Assembly: GCA_900772675.1 (NCBI GenBank) | Contig: CAAGRM010000275.1 | Coordinates: 1-12,899, forward strand | Length of the DNA stretch: 12,899 nucleotides | DNA from: Lachnospiraceae bacterium | Lineage (GTDB): Bacteria; Bacillota; Clostridia; Lachnospirales; Lachnospiraceae | Direction of reading: 5' to 3' | Shown: in pieces, positions 7,755 to 12,899 of the stretch | Layout: every line of letters begins with the position of its first letter | Numbering within the stretch: position 1 is the stretch's first letter | Position numbers and translations under genes: made by a program | Notes under the pieces: model-generated | What the model was told of the DNA's origin: nothing | Database searches by the model: none | Seen by the model: only the letters and a program-made list of their open reading frames with translations

Positions 7755-8714
7755 TTAGTTAAAGTATACCAGCTCACTCTCCGGTTTTTTGGCCGGTTTG
7801 ATTTCTTTTGCATACAGAACCGGGCCTTCGCCATCGTAAACCTTCATATAGCCCCATTTTACCGTTGCAGTCACGTCAACCCAGGAACCCATTACGAGAG
7901 ATTTGGCGCTTGCGCATTTGCAGACATAGCCGATAAAAGAAGTATCATCTGCACAGCAGGTCATTGCCATACGGCCCGGAACAAAGAAATCGGCTCCGAC
8001 ATCCTTGCTCTTTAATACCATACCGCGGAAATGAACAGTCTTGCCCTCGTAACGCTCCGGGTTGTCGCCCATATCGACATACCAGATCCCGTAATCGGCG
8101 TCATCAATCTCGATCACATCGGCATCGGTATCAAACGGCATCTGATCCTCAAAAATGTTGTCAATTTCGCCTTCTTCATTCTCAAACAGAACGTCGCATG
8201 CCTGATTGACTACTTTGATGCTGCGGCGGAATGCCGGAAGCGGATCTTCCGGACGACAGCGGTTGAACATAACCATATCCGCATTTTTTGCCATCTCCAT
8301 GAAAACAGATTTCATATTCTGCATATAAATCTGGAAGCAGCTTGCATCGACCGTCACAATCTCCTGTACAATGCCCCAGCCGCGCGGCAGCTCCATTTCT
8401 TCGAGTTTTTTTACACTCCAGAGCGGATTGTATTCCAGAATAATACGCTCCGGGCGATATTTACGGTTCAGTTTTTTCAGGTAATCTAAAGTAAACTGCT
8501 CCGGTCCTTCTACGATTTCCAGTACTGTATTGTGTTTGAGCAGTTCTTTTTCGTCATACTCTACCTCACCCTCCTCGGTTGTGATCAGAAGGGTCGGCCC
8601 GTCAATCTGGAAATATTCCTGTGCTACGGTAAAATTGATAAAAGAGGTTTTTCCACTCTCCAGAAATCCTGTTATGAGATAAATCGGAATTTCTACTTCG
8701 TCTTCTTCGTACAT
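7755..8714 (-). CDS. Atypical G3E-family GTPase fused to a DUF1980/TIGR03943-like domain (319 aa)
   Basis: The N-terminal ~190 residues align by eye with the COG0523/CobW GTPase in the neighbouring gene: P-loop GFLESGKTS (16-24) and a Walker B-like strand RIILEYNP (90-97, against RIIIEPSG). The CxCC metal motif is absent; the matching place reads EIVEGPEQF. The guanine-specificity motif is degraded to NRCR (151-154). From about residue 198 the protein changes to a domain resembling the C-terminal part of DUF1980/TIGR03943 proteins (YcgQ-like): FVPGRMAMTCCADD (244-257), then VCKC (264-267), giving a four-cysteine CC...CxC cluster. There is no signal peptide or membrane segment. GGAGG lies 6-7 nt before the ATG. 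It follows the other GTPase gene by 198 bp, with an intervening terminator and no clear promoter, so partial readthrough is likely. Probable role: metal delivery or sensing partner of that GTPase; this is inferred from family and context. Confidence 0.75.
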   Translation of the reverse strand: MYEEDEVEIPIYLITGFLESGKTSFINFTVAQEYFQIDGPTLLITTEEGEVEYDEKELLKHNTVLEIVEGPEQFTLDYLKKLNRKYRPERIILEYNPLWSVKKLEEMELPRGWGIVQEIVTVDASCFQIYMQNMKSVFMEMAKNADMVMFNRCRPEDPLPAFRRSIKVVNQACDVLFENEEGEIDNIFEDQMPFDTDADVIEIDDADYGIWYVDMGDNPERYEGKTVHFRGMVLKSKDVGADFFVPGRMAMTCCADDTSFIGYVCKCASAKSLVMGSWVDVTATVKWGYMKVYDGEGPVLYAKEIKPAKKPESELVYFN

Positions 8715-8813
8715 TTTGTACCTCCGTTGTCTTTGACGTACTCCCGGAATCTTTCTGCACTTGCTTTTGCGGCTGAGATTCCGAACGTACCTTTTGCTTT
8801 GTCTCTAAATCAA

Positions 8814-8903
8814 GAAAAAAGCTGCCACATCGGATTTTGTTTCTGATGCGGCAGCTTCGTTACAATTCACAGGTAGCCTGCGAACCGTAATTTTCGCAGC
8901 TAC
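8814..8903 (-). terminator. Tandem hairpins and terminator between the two GTPase genes
   Basis: Ten nucleotides past the stop at 8913, an 11-bp stem with a one-base bulge pairs 8873-8884 with 8893-8903. It is followed by a strong intrinsic terminator: a 13-bp stem with one wobble (8819-8831 with 8845-8857), whose 3' arm ends in two T and runs straight into six more T. The first hairpin may protect the 3' end. Since no clear promoter is seen in 8715-8813, the terminator may set the ratio of the two gene products. Confidence 0.8.
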
Positions 8904-8912
8904 TTTGTATTT

Positions 8913-10103
8913 TTACAGTCCGAACAGCTCTGCCAGCTTATCTTCTGCTAATTTGGAACCGATGACACAGATTCTTCCGGTGAATTCCGGTGCTCCGTCA
9001 CGTACTTCGTACTCTTCCGGAACCATATCGAAATAGATCCACTGTCCATCGGCGCCTGCTACCATACCTTTGGCACGAAGAACCATACCATAAGCGGTAT
9101 CCTCGGAAAGTTTCTTTAAGATGCCTTCGATCTGCTCTTTGGTGAAGGTCTTCACAGTCTCCTGACCCCAGCTTGTGAAAACTTCGTCTGCGTGATGATG
9201 GTGATGATGATCATGACCGCATCCGCACTCGTCATCGTGGTGATGATGATGCTCATGGTCGTGATCATGGCCGCAGCAGCACTCGTCATCATGGTCGTGG
9301 TGATGATGCTCATGCTCCTCGTCGTGATCGTGGCCGCAGCAGCACTCGCCGTCGTGGTCGTGATGATGATGTTCATGTTCGTCCTCATCATGATCGTGAT
9401 GATGGTGCTCATGCTCCTCATCGTGGTCATGGCCGCAACAGCACTCGTCGTGGTCATGATGATGGTGATGATGATGCTCTTCCTCTTCTACCTGCGCAAG
9501 GTTGATGATCGCACCTTCCATGGTATCGAGCACTTTCTTGCCGCCCAGAACTTCAACCGGTGTGGTGATGATGTGTGCTTCCGGATTCAGCTCGCGGAGC
9601 ATCTTTACTGCTGCCTCTACTTTTGCAGTGTCAGCCTTATCGGTACGGCTCAGGATGATAGTTCCTGCGCTCTTAACCTGGTTCTCGAAAAATTCGCCGA
9701 AGTTTCTAAGATACATTTTGCATTTCATAACATCGACTACGGTTGTTGCGGAATTCAGGGCTACGCCTGCTTCTTTTTCTACGCCGTCTACCGCTTTGAT
9801 GACGTCGGAGAGTTTACCTACGCCGGACGGCTCGATGATGATGCGGTCCGGGTGATATTTGGTGATAACGTCTTTTAATGCTGCGCCGAAGTCTCCCACA
9901 AGAGAGCAGCAGATGCAGCCGGAGTTCATTTCACGGATTTCGATACCGGCATCTTTTAAGAAGCCTCCGTCGATTCCGATTTCACCGAATTCGTTCTCGA
10001 TCAGGACAACCTGCTGGCCTTTCAGTGCGTCTCCGAGGAGTTTTTTGATCAGGGTTGTTTTTCCTGCGCCCAGGAAACCTGAAATAATGTCTATTCTTGT
10101 CAT
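8913..10103 (-). CDS. COG0523 (CobW/ZagA-type) G3E GTPase with a very large His/Cys-rich metal-binding insert (396 aa)
   Basis: A cytoplasmic GTP-dependent metallochaperone of the COG0523 family. P-loop GFLGAGKTT lies at 9-17, the metal motif CICC at 63-66 in GCICCSLVGDF, Walker B IIIEPSG at 88-94, and the guanine motif SRTD (usually NKxD) at 152-155. Residues 210-304 are an insert of His, Asp, Glu and Cys: 45 His and 11 Cys, with four spaced Cys motifs (ECCCGHDHD three times, ECGCGHDHH once). A CobW_C domain (about 305-396) follows. Most relatives have a shorter His stretch. The start at 10103 is chosen because AGAGGT lies about 8 nt upstream and the P-loop is then at the usual distance; an ATG 114 nt upstream would lie before the predicted transcription start. 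Metal storage plus delivery of Zn is the likeliest role; Co or Ni cannot be excluded. It is divergent from an antiporter gene. Confidence 0.92.
   Translation of the reverse strand: MTRIDIISGFLGAGKTTLIKKLLGDALKGQQVVLIENEFGEIGIDGGFLKDAGIEIREMNSGCICCSLVGDFGAALKDVITKYHPDRIIIEPSGVGKLSDVIKAVDGVEKEAGVALNSATTVVDVMKCKMYLRNFGEFFENQVKSAGTIILSRTDKADTAKVEAAVKMLRELNPEAHIITTPVEVLGGKKVLDTMEGAIINLAQVEEEEHHHHHHHDHDECCCGHDHDEEHEHHHHDHDEDEHEHHHHDHDGECCCGHDHDEEHEHHHHDHDDECCCGHDHDHEHHHHHDDECGCGHDHHHHHHADEVFTSWGQETVKTFTKEQIEGILKKLSEDTAYGMVLRAKGMVAGADGQWIYFDMVPEEYEVRDGAPEFTGRICVIGSKLAEDKLAELFGL
9192..9476 (-). repeat. Degenerate in-frame repeat encoding the His/Cys insert
   Basis: The region encoding residues 210-304 is made of degenerate units of CAT/CAC, GAT/GAC and GAG/GAA codons, with TGCTGC-rich units about every 60-100 bp. 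Similar Cys-motif segments recur near 9275, 9340 and 9435. It is a likely site for copy-number change and assembly error. It also makes a long Met/Val-rich open frame on the + strand that should not be called a gene. Confidence 0.85.
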
Positions 10104-10148
10104 TGATTTAACCTCTTTATCTTGTTGATTCCGTTTATAGTTAGCTGC

Positions 10149-10176
10149 AAAAGGGCCGAAGTTTATCCTCCGCCCC
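10149..10176 (-). promoter_or_regulatory. Hairpin in the leader of the His-rich GTPase gene, possible attenuator
   Basis: In the RNA, GGGGCGGAG (complement of 10168-10176) can pair with CUUCGGCCC (complement of 10153-10161), with one mismatch and one wobble. The loop is 6 nt and UUUU follows. It starts only about 6 nt after the predicted transcription start. It could attenuate transcription or simply protect the 5' end. Confidence 0.35.
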
Positions 10177-10188
10177 ACACTCACGCTT

Positions 10189-10217
10189 ATTATAGCAACC
10201 ATAGAACAAAAAATCAA
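10189..10217 (-). promoter_or_regulatory. Promoter of the His-rich GTPase gene
   Basis: The - strand reads TTGATT (10212-10217), a 17-nt spacer, TATAAT (10189-10194). Predicted start near 10182, leaving a leader of about 79 nt. It lies back to back with the antiporter promoter. Confidence 0.8.
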
Positions 10218-10228
10218 GAGAATTTCCC

Positions 10229-10257
10229 TTGCTTTTTCTGCATTTCACCATTATAAT
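10229..10257 (+). promoter_or_regulatory. Promoter of the NhaC-type antiporter gene
   Basis: TTGCTT (10229-10234), a 17-nt spacer, TATAAT (10252-10257). Predicted start near 10264, leaving a leader of about 65 nt. The -35 boxes of the two divergent promoters are 11 bp apart. A 10-bp palindrome TAATATATTA (10254-10263) overlaps the -10 box. Confidence 0.75.
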
Positions 10258-10329
10258 ATATTACATGTCTTTTCTACTTTAACGCGTTGAATGGGCAAAT
10301 CATTTTACCTATGAATGGGGGATTTTTTT

Positions 10330-11745
10330 ATGAGTGGAACGAAAGAAAAAAAACTCAATCTGCCACAATCACTGCTTTTGCTGCTGCTGATCATCGTATC
10401 CGTCGCAGTCTGTATCCGCCTGAAAACCGGCGGTCCTATGATCGGCCTGTTTGCAAGCTGGATTTTTATCTATCTGTTTTGTAAGATTTTCGGTATTTCT
10501 TACGACAAAATTGTTGCCGGCGCATACGATGCCATCCGTATGGTCGTCCCGACGCTCTGCCTTCTGATGGCCATCGGTGTCATGATCGGCACCTGGCTGC
10601 AGAGTGGCACCATTGCCACCATCATTTCCTGGGGCTTAAAAATGATTAACCCGTCCTGGCTGCTGCCTCTGACGCTGCTGTTCTGCTCCATTTTGAGTAT
10701 TGTAACCGGTACTTCCTATGGTTCCGCCGGAAGCGCAGGTGTTGCCATGATGGCGATCGGAAACGCCATGGGTATCCATCCTGGCATGGTAGCCGGTGCT
10801 GTTATCTGCGGTGCCATGTTCGGTGACAAATTAAGTCCTCTTTCCGATACCACAAACCTTGCTCCGGCCGTTGCAGGTGCCAAACTTGGCGATCATATCC
10901 GCTCGATGCTCTGGACCACCCTTCCAACGTATGTGATTACCTTAATTCTTTTTACTATTCTCGGTTTCCAGCAGACCAGCGGAAGCTATACCGAGGGAAG
11001 CATTACCGTTTACATCGATGCTTTAAACGGTGAATTCCGGCTCGGATGGATTACCATGATTCCTGCCATCCTGATTATTGTACTGCTCCTCTGCAAAGTA
11101 AATGCGATCTCTGCACTTGGTCTTTCCAGCTTCGCTGCCGGATTTGTTTCCTATTTTGTGCAGCACGATACTCTGCAGGGCATCATCCGCACAGCTTACA
11201 ACGGTTACACAACCGCAATTGAAGAACCGGTATTACAATCCATCTTAAACCGCGGCGGCATGGGAAGCATGCTCCAGTACGTAGCCATTATCTGCTTTGC
11301 TGTCGGCATGGGCGGCATGCTGGAAAAACTCGGTGTACTGGATCACATTCTTCAGGCGATTGTAAAGAGAATCAACAGCGATGGAAGTATGATCCTGGCA
11401 ACGATGATTGTCGGTTACGTGACCAGCCTCATCAGCTGCTCCCAGCCGATGGCACACGTTCTGACCGGCCGTCTGATGACACCTGTCTTTCAAGAGCGCA
11501 AGGTTGCACCGGAAATTCTTTCCCGCTGTCTCGAAGACTCCGGAACTATGGCTGGTCCTATGATTCCATGGCATGGCTACGGCGTATACATGGCCGGCAC
11601 GCTTGGTGTTGCATGGTCGGCATTTTTCCCGTACTTATTCCTGCTTTACCTGACCCCGGTTTTCAGTATTTTCTATGGATTTACCGGAATTTCCATTAAG
11701 CATCTTCCGGAAACCAAAAACAATGAATCAAAAGAAGAGAAATAA
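10330..11745 (+). CDS. nhaC: NhaC-family Na+/H+ antiporter (471 aa)
   Basis: An integral membrane secondary transporter of the NhaC family. Many hydrophobic segments run from residue 13 to the C terminus. The family core is clear: GTSYGSAGSAGVAMMAIG (127-144) and GDKLSPLSDTTNLAP (165-179), the latter with the charged and polar residues typical of the cation site. Members exchange Na+ for H+, and some exchange malate or lactate with Na+ and H+, so the true substrate is not settled by sequence. The start at 10330 is chosen because GGGGGA lies 8-9 nt upstream; an ATG at 10315 is in frame but has no SD. The C terminus is hydrophilic and Lys/Glu-rich. It is transcribed divergently from the His-rich GTPase gene and is followed after 79 bp by a hydrolase gene with no clear terminator or promoter between, suggesting an operon. 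Confidence 0.9.
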   Translation: MSGTKEKKLNLPQSLLLLLLIIVSVAVCIRLKTGGPMIGLFASWIFIYLFCKIFGISYDKIVAGAYDAIRMVVPTLCLLMAIGVMIGTWLQSGTIATIISWGLKMINPSWLLPLTLLFCSILSIVTGTSYGSAGSAGVAMMAIGNAMGIHPGMVAGAVICGAMFGDKLSPLSDTTNLAPAVAGAKLGDHIRSMLWTTLPTYVITLILFTILGFQQTSGSYTEGSITVYIDALNGEFRLGWITMIPAILIIVLLLCKVNAISALGLSSFAAGFVSYFVQHDTLQGIIRTAYNGYTTAIEEPVLQSILNRGGMGSMLQYVAIICFAVGMGGMLEKLGVLDHILQAIVKRINSDGSMILATMIVGYVTSLISCSQPMAHVLTGRLMTPVFQERKVAPEILSRCLEDSGTMAGPMIPWHGYGVYMAGTLGVAWSAFFPYLFLLYLTPVFSIFYGFTGISIKHLPETKNNESKEEK

Positions 11746-11824
11746 GGCAAAAGCAGAAATCGTAACAGGAAATCATAAACAGAAACAAAAAAAGAAATCT
11801 GAAAAGAAAAGGAAAAGAGAAAGA

Positions 11825-12700
11825 ATGCAGACAAAACTTGTTCTTCTCGGAACCGGCACACCAAATGCGTGTCCGAATGCCAACGGACCTTCCTCCGCTG
11901 TCGTGGTCGGTGACCGTGCTTATCTGGTAGATTTTGGCCCTGGCGTTGTCCGCCAGGCCTCAGCCGCCTATTTTAACGGTGTGGATGCCCTGCGGCCGGA
12001 TCTTCTGACCGTTGCATTCTGTACGCACCTTCACACAGACCATACCGCCGGATACCCGGATCTGATTTTTACTCCGTGGGTGCTGGAGCGCCCGGTTCCA
12101 CTGAAAGTTTTCGGGCCAAAAGGCTTACAGCACATGACCGATCATATCTTACAGGCCTATGAAACCGACATTGATTTCCGAATTCACGGTTTCGAAAAAG
12201 CAAACGAATCCGGCTACCGCGTTGAGGTAACAGAAATTGAATCCGGCATTATCTACCGGGATGACCTGGTTACGGTGGAGGCTTTTCCGGTCAGCCACGG
12301 AACACTGGAATGCTACGGCTATAAATTCACCACACCGGACCGCACGATCGTCATCACCGGCGATACCGCTCCGCTGGATCTCGTGGCAGAAAAAGCGAAA
12401 GGCTGTGATATCCTGCTGCACGAAGTGGAATATGCCGCCGGAATCTCCTGCCGCGAACCAAAATGGCAGAAATACCACCGGAAAGTGCATACGTTAAGCA
12501 CGGATCTTGCCGGTGTTGCAAAAAAGGCAAATCCGAAGCTGCTCGTTACGTATCACCGGATTTACCATATGAATGTACAGGATAACCACAAAAACCTTGC
12601 CTCCGAGATGGCATGGCGCGATGCTGCGATCCTGGATGAAATCCGGGATGCAGGGTATGACGGATATGTCGTGAACGGAAAAGACCTGGATGTATTTTAA
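11825..12700 (+). CDS. Metallo-beta-lactamase-fold hydrolase, RNase Z/AtsA-like (291 aa)
   Basis: A cytoplasmic binuclear zinc hydrolase of the RNase Z/arylsulfatase-like (COG1234) branch. Motifs: LGTGTPN at 8-14; the zinc motif HLHTDH at 68-73; His158 in VSHGT; Asp180 in TGDT; and His244 in YHRI. These are the full set of expected ligands. Substrate cannot be assigned: tRNA 3' processing needs an exosite arm that I do not clearly see, so a small-molecule phosphodiesterase or ester hydrolase is at least as likely. The start at 11825 begins at the conserved fold, with AGGAAAAGAG upstream at rather long spacing. The frame is open further up to an ATG at 11723, inside the end of nhaC, which would add 34 mostly Lys/Arg residues. 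No terminator was recognised after the stop. Confidence 0.85.
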   Translation: MQTKLVLLGTGTPNACPNANGPSSAVVVGDRAYLVDFGPGVVRQASAAYFNGVDALRPDLLTVAFCTHLHTDHTAGYPDLIFTPWVLERPVPLKVFGPKGLQHMTDHILQAYETDIDFRIHGFEKANESGYRVEVTEIESGIIYRDDLVTVEAFPVSHGTLECYGYKFTTPDRTIVITGDTAPLDLVAEKAKGCDILLHEVEYAAGISCREPKWQKYHRKVHTLSTDLAGVAKKANPKLLVTYHRIYHMNVQDNHKNLASEMAWRDAAILDEIRDAGYDGYVVNGKDLDVF

Positions 12701-12758
12701 TGAAATACGGAATAACGAACCGGCCTGTTTTTACTGTCTTTCCTGTTAACATTGTCAT

Positions 12759-12798
12759 CAAAGATTACTTTGACATTATTCTTAACTGAACGTATAAT
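12759..12798 (+). promoter_or_regulatory. Perfect consensus promoter with overlapping inverted repeat
   Basis: TTGACA (12770-12775), a 17-nt spacer, TATAAT (12793-12798): a full match to the sigma-A consensus. CAAAG-ATTA-CTTTG (12759-12772) is an inverted repeat that covers the first half of the -35 box and could be an operator. It drives a unit leaving the window to the right. Confidence 0.85.
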
Positions 12799-12804
12799 CA
12801 TAGT

Positions 12805-12899
12805 ATTACAAGTCTGGCAGAACAGCAGGATTTTCTGCTGTTTGTCGTTACAGGAACCTGATCCGCAGACGGCTTGCACAGTCTGCCTTTCGTTTGCGT
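12805..12899 (+). other. Structured untranslated leader or small RNA, truncated by the window edge
   Basis: From the predicted start near 12805 to the window end there is no ATG in any frame. An 8-bp hairpin pairs AACAGCAG (12821-12828) with CTGCTGTT (12835-12842), loop GATTTT. A 6-bp stem pairs GCAGAC (12865-12870) with GTCTGC (12881-12886). I do not recognise a known RNA family. It may be a long 5' leader or a non-coding RNA. Confidence 0.4.

Noticed and set aside
7628..7834. 68-residue - strand frame running from the 3' end of the fused GTPase gene through its terminator.
   Set aside because: It overlaps the GTPase coding end in another frame and passes through a perfect terminator stem; no SD or recognisable domain.
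9192..9878. Long + strand frame opening with Met/Val-rich, apparently hydrophobic sequence (looks membrane-like).
   Set aside because: It is the antisense of the His/Asp codon repeats of the GTPase; CAT/GAT repeats read backward give Met/Ile/Val. No SD or family match.
10104..10330. Zur or Fur box in the divergent promoter region.
   Set aside because: No TCGTAAT-N-ATTACGA-like or TGATAATNATTATCA-like sequence was found; the AT palindrome TAATATATTA is too short and common.

Overview
The window looks like the chromosome of a gut-type clostridium, most likely a Lachnospiraceae member. This is inferred from gene content, the pth-mfd-PrsA-like gene order, strong AGGAGG-type ribosome binding sites, near-consensus sigma-A promoters and moderate GC. 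No rRNA, tRNA, insertion sequence, phage gene or CRISPR array is visible. Most of the window is transcribed leftward (- strand); only the last quarter runs rightward.

Reading in the direction of leftward transcription: pth (peptidyl-tRNA hydrolase) and mfd (transcription-repair coupling factor) form a tight pair. Next comes a large PrsA/SurA-like lipoprotein with its own near-perfect promoter and a foldable leader. Its parvulin-like domain is interrupted by a Ser/Asp-rich insert and lacks the usual histidines. Then come a 100-residue lipoprotein ending in a five-unit His-His repeat, and a homocysteine S-methyltransferase, each with its own promoter and terminator.

To the right of pth lie two leftward genes for G3E (COG0523/CobW-like) P-loop GTPases. 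The promoter-proximal one (8913-10103) is canonical (GxxGxGKT, CxCC, CobW_C) but carries a 95-residue His/Asp/Glu/Cys insert with 45 His and 11 Cys. The second (7755-8714) is atypical: it lacks CxCC, has a degraded guanine-specificity motif, and appears fused to a DUF1980/TIGR03943-like C-terminal domain with a CC...CxC cysteine cluster. Together they look like a metal (probably zinc) insertion, storage or allocation module.

Divergently from the first GTPase, with -35 boxes only 11 bp apart, runs an NhaC-type Na+/H+ antiporter. It is followed by an RNase Z/AtsA-like metallo-beta-lactamase-fold hydrolase. The right edge holds a perfect TTGACA-17-TATAAT promoter, overlapped by an inverted repeat, that starts a long ATG-less, hairpin-containing leader or small RNA running off the window.

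The best leads are the GTPase pair with its asymmetric metal-site architecture, the His-repeat lipoprotein, the interrupted parvulin domain, and several structured leaders or intergenic elements.
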